The position numbers and the translations under genes were made by a program. From NCBI GenBank assembly GCA_028751875.1, contig CM054158.1, forward strand, positions 53,446,706 to 53,510,705: DNA of 64,000 nt, written 5' to 3'. The stretch comes from Rapana venosa (lineage: Eukaryota > Mollusca > Gastropoda > Neogastropoda > Muricidae). Shown here one piece after another: positions 1-10,900 of the stretch. Positions within the stretch are counted from its first letter, which is position 1. The number at the start of each line of letters is the position of its first letter. The notes beneath the pieces were generated by a model that was not told the origin of the DNA, made no database searches, and saw only the letters and a list, made by a program, of their open reading frames with translations.

Positions 1-488
1 GTTTTTAGATATTTTTCTTTGCTTTTATTGTTATGGTTTTTTTAGCTCTTAGTTGTTGTTTTTCGAAGTGGAAGAAATGGAGGAGGGGGCCATTATGTTT
101 AATAGTCAAGGAGATGTCATTACATAGTGATCGTTTCATACGCATTTTGATATTTCAAGGTTTGCTTTGCTAAGAAATCCACACATCAGCTGTACAGTGT
201 GAAAACCATATTACCCATACACGAGTTCTGCTTCAAATGCGTGCAGGATATGTTGGCATTTTCACGAGCGCCCAAAAGCTGATACAAGCTATTTGTTCCT
301 TCGTGTGTAGAGCTGATCTGTGTCCATATGCCCTAAAGAGATTAAGGCCCTGGCAAGTCTGCACACACAGTGACCTGGCTGGTCATAAAACCTGATACCC
401 TTAATCCAGCAGGTGTCACTGAATTTCCAACCAGTGATTTCATGACTTGGAATCAGTAGAAATCAGAGACCACGGATGCGCAGAATGG
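1..488. other. Intergenic or intronic stretch, nothing recognised
   Basis: AT-leaning unique-looking sequence with no long ORF, tRNA-like box or tandem repeat that I can support. If the giant gene starting at 1866 has upstream exons, this is probably part of an intron. Confidence 0.4.
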
Positions 489-489
489 A

Positions 490-950
490 TGCCTCACTCA
501 ATCACTCAGTCCCATGTCTCAAAGGACGTAGGGGGGACATGAGAGAAGACGCAACAGAGATCTTTTCCATGCTTCACGATCCTGTGTGGCTAGTAGAAGG
601 TGTTGCAGGGGTTGGGCGGTCCATTCTTTGATGTTGTCAACCCATGATTTCTTTTGGCGGCCTCTTCTTCTCTTGCCTTCAACTGTTCCCTGCAGGATGG
701 GTTTTGCTAGGTGTTGTGTCTTGTGGTGTGACCAAACCACATCAGTTTTCTCCTCTTTATGGTGGAGAGCAGAGGTTCTTGGGGGCCCACGCGCTTTTTG
801 ATTTCTTCTTTCACATAGTTGTTGGTCTGTGTTCTTTGTATGATATTTTGAGGAGTCTTCTGTGGCACTTGTTCTCAATGCTTGGATTCTCCTCTCTAGC
901 TCTGCTGACAGAGTCCATGATTCACAGCCATATAGGAGGATAGATATCAC
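490..950 (-). mobile_element. LINE fragment: reverse-transcriptase C-terminal end
   Basis: A 143-residue minus-strand frame (519-950) has the hallmarks of the C-terminal end of a non-LTR retrotransposon polyprotein: YGCESWTL, then LERRIQAL, then ILQGTVEGKRRRGRQKKSW, then WVDNIKEWT. The same landmarks recur at 21250-21905, 27640-27800, 33270-33500 and 46505-47000, so this is a dispersed family. The middle (around the SATEDSSKYHTKN stretch) reads out of register, so at least one indel is present. The catalytic RT core and endonuclease are absent, so this is a dead 5'-truncated copy. The clade is probably RTE-like, judged only from the tail motif. Confidence 0.85.
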
Positions 951-959
951 GATGGATGC

Positions 960-1430
960 CTAAGTGTGTCATAGTCAATTGGTTTGTGTTGCCAGAGTTC
1001 AAGACGTTATTTTATTTCGACAATCTTTAATTTTTTGTATTTTTCAGTTAATCCAAAACCTGTGTTTTAGTTGAAATAGATCGAAAACAAATTAGAAACT
1101 CAGTATACTTTTTTAAAAAAATCAATCGATACGAATGGTCTATACTCAGGCCATGAAATAAAATGAAGCATTGTACTGAATCTTACACTGTGTAGAATTT
1201 TCAGTCGCGGCAAGTTTTTTCTCACTACAAAATATTTATTTAGGTCTCACATATATTGAGAACATTCTCCGCTTTTCTCTTTTCATTGAGAAGTACTACA
1301 TTTTTCACTGTCATGTTTTTTTCTTGGTCATTTTGTTTTTTTAAAGTTCTTATTTCCCTAGTCCACTTTCTGTCGGGTTGATCACGTTCAAACAGATCCT
1401 TGTGTGACACAGGGATTTATTTTATTTTTT
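960..1430. other. AT-rich unique stretch
   Basis: AT-rich, no ORF or repeat recognised. It lies upstream of the first visible exon of the giant gene and is probably intron. Confidence 0.4.
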
Positions 1431-1436
1431 AATTTT

Positions 1437-1665
1437 TTTTTTATACCACTTTAAGTCACGAGATTTCTCTGCGTGAAATTTGGGCTGCTCTCCCCGGGGA
1501 GAGCGCGTCGCCACAAGAGCAGCGCCACCTTTTTTTTTCGCTTTCCTGTCTGCAACTGTATTTTTTTCCCTATCAGAGTGGCTTTTTTCTAAGAATTTTG
1601 CCAGGGACAACTCTCTTGTTGCCGTGGGTTCTTTTACGTGCGCTGAAAATTTTGTGTAACACACG

Positions 1666-1696
<31 letters not shown>

Positions 1697-1832
1697 TAGC
1701 GCCCAGACCACCACTCATGGTTGGGGAAAAATTTCGGGCCCAAACGGGATACGAACCACGCACACACCCGACCCGGACTTTTCGCATTCTAGACAGGCGC
1801 GTTACCTCTAGACCACCGATCCACCAAAAAGT
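1437..1832 (-). mobile_element. tRNA-derived SINE, family A, near full length
   Basis: Read on the minus strand, the head (about 1830 down to 1735) has a box A-like TGGTCTAGAGG and a box B-like GGTTCGTATCCC at tRNA-like spacing. These are followed by a body with the conserved core around 1660-1705, a segment ending in CCACGGCAACAAGAG, and an A/T-rich tail at 1422-1445. Related copies are at 54565-54955 (full), 29205-29425 (truncated) and 22330-22570 (partial). The head end lies about 30 bp upstream of the acceptor of the first giant-gene exon. I recognise the body as resembling a SINE widespread in marine invertebrates. Confidence 0.8.
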
Positions 1833-1845
1833 TTTTGGTTTTTTT

Positions 1846-1900
1846 TTCTCTTTAAACCCTAACAGATACAGAGAGTTCACGGTTCGTGTTTGCAGGGAAA
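1846..1900 (+). promoter_or_regulatory. Splice acceptor region of first visible exon, two candidate AGs
   Basis: A pyrimidine-rich run ending CTAACAG places an acceptor after 1865. A second AG (GTTTGCAG) lies after 1895. The two are exactly 30 nt apart and leave the same phase (two bases of a split codon), and both read into the open frame. The first has the better polypyrimidine tract, so 1866 was chosen. The ATG at 1901 is not a convincing start, because no signal peptide follows and the sequence is acidic and polar. Confidence 0.55.
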
Positions 1901-4900
1901 ATGTGTGAAGCGGAAGACTCGCCCGTGGACGCAGTCTCAACCACAGCCAGAAGCTACGTGAGGACTTTGGGCCCTGGCAAGCCCCCCAGCACCCCCGCGC
2001 CAGTCCCCGGGGCTGCGCCCTGTGACCCCAACCCTTGTCAGCAGGGAGGCACCTGTGTGGCAGAGGGAAGCGACACTCGCTGCGTGTGTCCCGAAGGCTG
2101 GTCTGGCTCCTTCTGTGAACAACGGCTAGACTCTCCTCTGGCAAGCGAAGGGGCTGATGACGTCACCACACCGCCCGTCGTTTCGGAGGCTGGTGACGTC
2201 ACCACACCACCCGTCGTTTCGAAGACTGATGACGTCTCCACACCGACCGTCATTTCGGAGGATGGTGACGTCACCACACCGCCCGTCATTTCGGAGACTG
2301 ATGACGTCTCCACGCCGACCGACATTGCCAAGACTGCTGACGTCACCAAGGGGCCCGTCAGTTCGGGGACTGATGACGTCTCCACACCGGCCGACATTAC
2401 GGAGACTGGTGACGTCACCACAGGGTCCGTCATTACAGGGACTGGTGACGTCTCCACACCGTCCGTCATTACAGAGACTGACGACGTCACCACACCGCCC
2501 TTCGTTTCAGAGACTGATGACGTCACCATACCGCCCGAAAGTACAAAGACGGATGACGTCACCACTCCGTCCGTCAGTACAGAGACTGACGACGTCACCA
2601 CACCGGCAGACATTACAGAGACTGACGACGTCACCACACCGTTCGTCATTTCAGGGACTGATGACATCACCACAGGGTCCGTCATTACAGAGACTGGTGA
2701 CTTCACCACACCGTCCGTCATCACACGGACTGATGACGTCACCACACCGTCCGTCATCGCACAGACTGATGACGTCACCACACCGTCCGTCATCGCAGAG
2801 ACTGATGACGTCACCACACCGGCCGTCATCACAGAGACTGATGACATCACCACACCGTCCGTCATCACAGAGACTGATGACATCACCGCACCGTCCGTCA
2901 TCACACAGACTGATGACGTCACCACACCGTCCGTCATCACACAGACTGATGACGCCACCACACCGTCCGTCATCACAGAGATTGATGACGTCACCGCACC
3001 GTCCGTCATCACACAGACCGATGACGTCACCACACCGTCCGTCATCACAGAGACTGATGACGTCACCGCACCGTCCGTCATCACACAGACTGATGACGTC
3101 ACCGCACCGTCCGTCATCACACAGACTGATGACGTCACCGCACCGTCCGTCATCACACAGACTCCCGACTCTTCTTCAGAGGCACCTTTGAACGTCACTG
3201 GCACAGCATCCCCAGGCTCTGACCCGCCAGCTGCAGCAGCAGCAGCATCATCAGGGGACAGTCGTCAAGCAGTCACCAGAGAACAGACGACGAGCGCGGA
3301 GCCCTTTTCTGCGGAGAAAGGTACGGGTGATGTGACCACAGCCGCCGCTCACACAGAAGGAGACGGATCGAAGCAGACGACAGCGGACGTAAGGTTTCCA
3401 GATCACGCTGCCAGTGACGTGACTCGCCCTACGTCACCGGAGGAGGAGAGAGCAGCGTCAGAGGCTGAGTATGCCTCCTCCCCTCTTGCATCAGAGCAAA
3501 GCAGCCGAGAGCCTGTCGTGAACGAAACAACTCGTGGAGATGTCCCCGTGGACAGCGAGGAAACTGTTGCTGCAGTCAGTGACATGACCGTGTCAGCACA
3601 AGCGGGGGTGACACCGGACACCCTGACATCAGCTGCCTCTGCCGCCGTGACAGAGTCACCCAGTGACGCGGTGACCGCTGTAGCTGTGGAGGACACCCCT
3701 GAAAACCACACCGCCGGGGAAGACTTCACTTCAGACAGCGGAGAGGAGGCAGCAGCCTCTGCGGCTTCTCCAGACTACGCCAGTAGCGACACGGCGACGC
3801 CTTCCACGTCAGCAGGCACTCGGACGCCAGCGTCTGCTGACCTCGGAGCGACAGGCGTGTACAGCAGCGAAACCAGCAGCGGGGGCTTCAGCCCGAATTC
3901 TGTGTCTGAGGCACGCGCTGCGGGAACAGAGCGCGGTGATGGGAGGCCAGCCTCCCTCGGTACTGAGGGACGGACTGCAGAAGCTGTTCAGAGCACAGCG
4001 GCTGCTGTCAACACCTCAGACTCCACCACTGTGGATCCAGTCACCTCACCCTCGTCAGGATCGTCATCTTCTGGTCCCCCGGCCACTCCCACAGTCGCGA
4101 GTGAGAAAGATTCCACCCCGGTCCTCACGCTGAATGAGACAGCCTCTGGCAGTGCTACTGCCACACCACAGGCGGATGGTGTCACTGTGGCTGTGAATAC
4201 TTCAGATTCCACCGACTATGACGTGACTATGTCGTCATCTGGAGAAACACAGGCAGGGGCTAATACAACTCTGATCACAAGGTCAGTCTTTCCTGACGAG
4301 GAAAACTCGACTACAAGTCCTACTGCAGTGACAGACTCAGGTGCCGAAAACATGACCGCCCAGCCTGCTGCCCCAGGAACACAAGTGCCCACTGTAACAT
4401 CCTCTGAGGACGCCAGCAGTGGAGACGTGAGCAGCCAGCCCTGGACATCAGGACACAGTGGTCAGCCATTCAGCAGTGACCTGACAACTTCAGACCGTGT
4501 GACCTCTGTAGAAACGTCACGTGGTGAAGTGACCACCTCTGTTGACACGGGGCCGACTGCAGTGGACCAGACAGCCAGTGGAGATCCAGCAACAGCAGCA
4601 GCAGCAGCAGCAGCCAGTGACAGGACTACAGCAGAAACTGCTGCTGCTGCTGCAAACACTTCAGATGGCACAAGCACTGACGCTATGCAAACCTCATTCA
4701 TAGCGAACACAACCACCACTGGATACGATCAACCTGACACAGCTGGCACAGACGTCAGTGTGCAAGATGCAGCCAGCATCCCTGCTTCTCTAAACGCTTC
4801 AGCTTACTACACTGGCAGTATGCTTACTTCGCCAACAACGCTTGTGGACATTTCACCAGATGCTGACAACATGACGACCTCTGCTGAAGCTCCTTCTACA

Positions 4901-7900
4901 AAACCTGAAAGTGGTGACACAACCACAGTGAGTGAGGAGCAGGAAGAGGCAAGTCAGACATCCAGTGGGGGAATCAGCACAGGACCTACTCCTGCTGTGA
5001 ACGTTTCGCAGGGTACCGGCAATGGGACAGCGGCACCAACTGGGTCTGCGGGAACAGCAACAACGCCGCCGTCAGGGACTGAGCCTCTCCTCACCTCACC
5101 AGCTGCTTCCAGAAGGAACGAAACTACCAGTGCCGAAGTTGCAGACGAGACAGCAAGTGGCCTGAACACTACGGATGCTGCGGACAACGTCACTGCTCCT
5201 GCGAACGTTTCAGGTCACACTGGCAGCATCTGGAGCACCCCAACTGTCTCCAGAGACACAGAGATTTCTCTGGATGCCGACAATCTGACCTCGACTACCG
5301 CTGCTGCTCCTTCTTTGCAAACAGAGGGGGGTGACGTCGACACAACGTCTGGTGACGTGGAGGAAGCTAGCTTGAACCAAACTGTCACCACAGAAGCAGG
5401 CGAAGAGAAAACTTCAGCAGACATGTCAGACTATCCCAGCAGTGACGCGGTCTCCTCAACACAGTATATACAGACCTCCTTCAGAACTGATTCAGACACT
5501 GACTTCATATCTACAACCTCCCTATAGCCGACCTAAGCGAAACCACGAGAAAAGATCTCCTCAATGTGACAGACAGGGAGACTTTGATCACAGATGGCAA
5601 CGTCAGCACCGATGCCTTCATAAACAGTTCACACTCTGTTGACCACCAGATAACTACAGAAGCGACGTCAGTGGAAGGAGAAACTCAACCAGACAGTGGC
5701 TTCCTTCCCACGAGTCCATCCACTGATGGGCAGAACGAAACAGCCAGCAGTGGCAAGAGAGTGAAAACGTGACCCTCCAAGCCTTCACTTCAACCACACA
5801 TCCCTCCACTGCAGCCTCTGAAAGCTCCGACACTAGCAGAGACTTAGCAACACTGTCAGTGTCACCAGAGCACAGTGACGATCAGTCCTACATCAGTGAC
5901 ATGACGACAGCTGTCGGCACGACTCCTGCGACACCTGACAGCGGTGACGCCTCCACACCTTCAGGTGACACAGAAGTGCAGACGATGAATCAGACTGCCG
6001 CTCCAGACTTCACCACAGAAGCCTGGGATGAAATGACGACCTCTGTGGATTTCTCAGCCTCCACGCACAATGACACAATGAACACAACCAGTTCTGAATC
6101 ATCAGAAATCGCTTCCATGCCCACACCACCCGCCGCAGCAGAAACGAATACAACCGCCACTGCTGAAGATGCTAGCAATGTGACACAGAGTGTAGACATG
6201 ACCACAGGGCTGATGGATCACAGTACCAGCGGGACGCCGTGAATGCCACATCCAGAAGTGATGCAACCGTGGACAGCACAACCACTCCTCTGAACTCTTC
6301 AGAGATTCCACAGACATCGGCTGCAGAGTATTCCAGCGTTGGCACCGACCCTCCAACAACGCACACGGATATACAGACACCAACGTCCCCAGAGTCTGCC
6401 AGGGAAAACGGAACGACCTTTGGAGATGTCTTCAATCAGACAGGCAGCAGTGAAGACGTGGACATAGACGTGGAAAAGACAACTCCCTTTGGAGATGTCT
6501 TCAATCAGACAGGCGGCAGTGAAGACGTGGACAAGACAACTCCCTTTGGAGATGTCTTCAATCAGACAGGCAGCAGTGAAGCCATGGAAAAGACAACTCC
6601 CTTTGCTGATTCCAGGAATGGTACTGACAGTAGTAGTCCATATATCACCCCAACGTTGCCTGCCGAAACAGAGTCTGCTTCTGGTGCTGACATCTTCACC
6701 ACAGCAGCCGGCACTTCTTCCATACCAACAGAAAGTGACGGCGCAAACACCACGACTGTGTATGAAGAAGACGAGGCAAACCGAACAACCTCTAGGGACA
6801 CAACTTCACGAGGAACTCGGAACACAACAGCTCCTGCCGACACTCCTGCCGACACTCCTGCCGACACTTCTGCCGACACCAGCAGCGACAGAGCTGCTTC
6901 CACCGAGCCAAGTATCGTAACGATGTCACCAGACACCGCCTCGCATCCAGCGTCCCCCGCTGCCACTGGGACGGGTGGAACTACCAGAGGTTCCGTGGAC
7001 GAGACCTCCAGCGATTATTCCAGCATGGCAGAGTCCGCACCTGCCGCCAACGCTTCAGACTTACCTGAGTACAGTGTGCCCACTCCAGCACCCTCCAGTG
7101 ACTGGCAGAACGCTTCAGAAGCTGGTGTTTCACCCACAGGTCTGGCCACGAGTGGAGTTGAAGGGACGGCCAGTGAAGACAGCTTAGCTACCGAACACAA
7201 CAACGCAGGGAATGGGACAACCCAGCCATCTGTGTCCCCAACTTCGCCTTCAACAGTCTTTCTGGACACCAACCAAACAAGGGAGGTCACTTCAGAGCCA
7301 GCGACGTCAGGGGAGAGCACTCAGTCTGTCACCTCTCATGAGAATGAAACAAGGGAGGTTACTTCAGAGCCAGTGACGTCAGGGGAGAGCACTCAGTCTG
7401 TCACCTCTCAGGAGAATGAAACAAGGGAGGTTACTTCAGAGCCAGTGACGTCAGGGGAGAGTACTCAGTCTGTCACCTCTTATGAGAATGAAACAAGGGA
7501 GGCTACTTTACAGCCAGTGACGTCAGGGGAGAGCACTCAGTCTGTCACCTCTCATGAGAATGAAACAAGGGAGGCTACTTCAGAGCCAGTGACGTCAGGA
7601 GAGAGCACTCAGTCTGTCACCTCTCATGAGAATGAAACAAGGGAGGCTACTTCAGAGCCAGTGACGTCAGGGGAGAGCACTCAGTCTGTCACCTCTCATG
7701 AGAATGAAACAAGGGAGGCTACTTCAGTGTCAGGGGAGAGCACTCAGTCTGTCACCTCTCATGAGAATGAAACAAGGGAGGCTACTTCAGAGCCAGTGAC
7801 GTCAGGGGAGAGTACTCAGTCTGTCACCTCTCATGAGAATGAAACAAGGGAGGTCACCACAGAGGCAGCGACGTCAGGGGAGAGCACTCAGTCTGTTACC

Positions 7901-10900
7901 TCTCATGAGAATAAAACAAGGGAGGTTACTTCAGAGCCAGTGACGTCAGGGGAGAGTACTCAGTTTGTCACCTCTCATGAGAATGAAACAAGGGAGGTTA
8001 CTTCAGAGCCAGTGACGTCAGGGGAGAGCACTCAGTCTGTCACCTCTCATGAGAATGAAACAAGGGAGGCTACTTCAGAGTCAGGGGAGAGCACTCAGTC
8101 TGTCACCTCTTATGAGAATGAAACAAGGGAGGTTACTTCAGAGCCAGTGACGTCAGGGGAGAGCACTCAGTCTGTCACCTCTCATGAGAATGAAACAAGG
8201 GAGGTTACTTCAGAGCCAGTGACGTCAGGAGAGAGTACTCGGTTTGTCACCTCTCATGAGAATGAAACAAGGGAGGCTACTTCAGAGCCAGTGACGTCAG
8301 GGGAGAGCACTCGGTCTGTCACCTCTCATGAGAATAAAACAAGGGAGGCTACTTCAGAGCCAGTGACGTCAGGGGAGAGCACTCGGTCTGTCACCTCTCA
8401 TGAGAATGAAACAAGGGAGGTTACTTCAGAGCCAGTGACGTCAGGGGAGAGCACTCGGTCTGTCACCTCTCATGAGAATGAAACAAGGGAGGCTACTTCA
8501 GAGCCAGTGACGTCAGGGGAGAGCACTCGGTCTGTCACCTCTCATGAGAATGAAACAAGGGAGGCTACTTCAGAGCCAGTGACGTCAGGGGAGAGCACTC
8601 GGTCTGTCACCTCTCATGAGAATGAAACAAGGGAGGCTACTTCAGAGCCAGTGACGTCAGGGGAGAGCACTCGGTCTGTCACCTCTCATGAGAATGAAAC
8701 AAGGGAGGCTACTTCAGAGCCAGTGACGTCAGGGGAGAGCACTCGGTCTGTCACCTCTCATGAGAATGAAACAAGGGAGGCTACTTCAGAGTCAGGGGAG
8801 AGTACTCAGTTTGTCACCTCTCATGAGAATGAAACAAGGGAGGTTACTTCAGAGCCAGTGACGTCAGGGGAGAGCACTCAGTTTGTCACCTCTCATGAGA
8901 ATAAAACAAGGGAGGTTACTTCAGAGCCAGTGACGTCAGGGGAGAGTACTCAGTTTGTCACCTCTCATGAGAATGAAACAAGGGAGGCTACTTCAGAGCC
9001 AGTGACGTCAGGGGAGAGTACTCAGTTTGTCACCTCTCATGAGAATGAAACAAGGGAGGTCACTTCAGAGCCAGTGACGTCAGGAGAGAGCACTCAGTCT
9101 GTCACCTCTTATGAGAATGAAACAAGGGAGGCTACTTCAGAGGCAGTGACGTCAGGGGAGAGCACTCAGTCTGTCACCTCTCATGAGACTGAAACAAGGG
9201 AGGTTACTTCAGAGCCAGTGACGTCAGGGGAGAGCACTCAGTCTGTCACCTCTCATGAGAATGAAACAAGGGAGGCTACTTCAGAGCCAGTGACGTCAGG
9301 GGAGAGCACTCAGTCTGTCACCTCTCATGAGAATGAAACAAGTGAAGTCACCACAGAGGCAACGACGTCAGGGGAGAGCACTCAGTCTGTCACCTCAGAT
9401 TCAGCCCCCGTTTCCGACATCTTTTCTCCGCACACAGAAAGCGGTGACGTCACTGTGCCGTCACGTGGCATGGACCAGTCTGCTGTGACGCAGACGAGCA
9501 GCGAGGAGGGCTTGACTGCAGAAGCCACGAGCGTGGCTGAGGACACCTCCAGCAGAGACTCCGCCATTGACACCACCACGACGTCCAGTGAGCCAGTGAC
9601 AGTGACCGGCGACACGGATTCCCTCCCCACTGTAAGCAGAGGCAAGGACAGCGCCTCCGAAGAGATGACGAAGGAGACAACCCGCGGTGAGGTGACTGTG
9701 GAAAGCGCCAGCAACCCAACTGTGACAGTGTCCCTCTCCACTAGTGGGGATGCCTCTTCTTCAGCACCACCATCTCCTGACGCAAGCCCGCTGTTTAGCG
9801 CCTCTGCCTCCACAGCCCCATCCTGGGCTGCAATGAATGGAACTTCGGCCTGGAACATCGCTTTTACTGACGAGGAGTCCAGTAACGTCACCACGCGGCC
9901 CAGCCTTTCTGGAACAAATCCGTCGAGGTCTTCTGAGGTCAGCGGTGAGACGAGCGGAGACCTCCCCACACCCTGGAGCAGTAGTCCGCCGTGTAGCAGT
10001 GATGTGGCCACACACGCGGACAAGGAAGGCAGCAGCAGCAGCAGCAACACAACAGGCGGGGAGACGAGCACAGTCCACGTAGATGAAGCTGCCCGGAGAA
10101 GCGCCGTGAACGAGACAGCCTCTGCGGGTACACCGACCACAACCGCTCGTGCAGACGCCGTGAATGAGACAGGGGATGCCGCTCCCACCACAGACGGTGC
10201 GGAGAACGTCACTCCCATCACGGATGCTCCACCGGTAGAGGATTCCTCCACTCCGCCACTGCGTGGTGTAACAGACGCTGAAGCTCCGACATCAGCAGGC
10301 CCTGGTCTGACCAGCGGCGAAGCGGCGACTGGGGCAAACCCTGGCAGGAGCGATGCGGGCAGCGAGGAGGACAGGACGTCGTGGACCTCGCCACCCTCCC
10401 GTGTCACAGGGTCAGCGGAGGGAGCTGAACCCAGCGGAGAAGCTCGCGCAGTGCCAGTGACGACAGACAGTCAGCGCCTTCACGGCCATCCCACAGCCGC
10501 TGATGTGTCTCCTGCACAGACAGAAGGCAGTGACGCGGCCACAGTGGCTGGCCACAAAAATGGAACTGAAATCACTCAGACAGCTGATGGAGACACCACG
10601 GCAGCGACTGCCGCCGTCAACACCATCCCGGACTATCCCAGCAGCTCCGTGCCCGCTGTGTCAGGTTCTGGAAGCACAGAGACATCGCCAGGAAGGGATG
10701 CCCTGTCAACAACAACAACAACAACAGCTGCTGCTGCTGTCACTGGACTGAACGAAACTGGCTCTTTGAACGATACAGTCAGTGCCGACATCAGTACAGA
10801 AGGCACTCAGGACACCACTGTCGCTGCAAACCTTTCAGATCACACCACCACTGTCGCTGCAAACCTTTCAGATCACACTGTCGCTGCAAACCTTTCAGAT

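Noticed and set aside
586..943. Two + strand ORFs of 71 and 99 residues
   Set aside because: Antisense to a recognisable LINE C-terminal fragment on the minus strand.
2038..3204. 388-residue antisense ORF and 344-residue alternative-frame ORF over the 36-bp array
   Set aside because: Same repeat effect. The EGF-bearing frame is continuous with the flanking coding sequence.
9382..10407. 341-residue minus-strand ORF
   Set aside because: Antisense shadow of GC-rich mucin coding sequence; Val/Ser-rich with no landmark.
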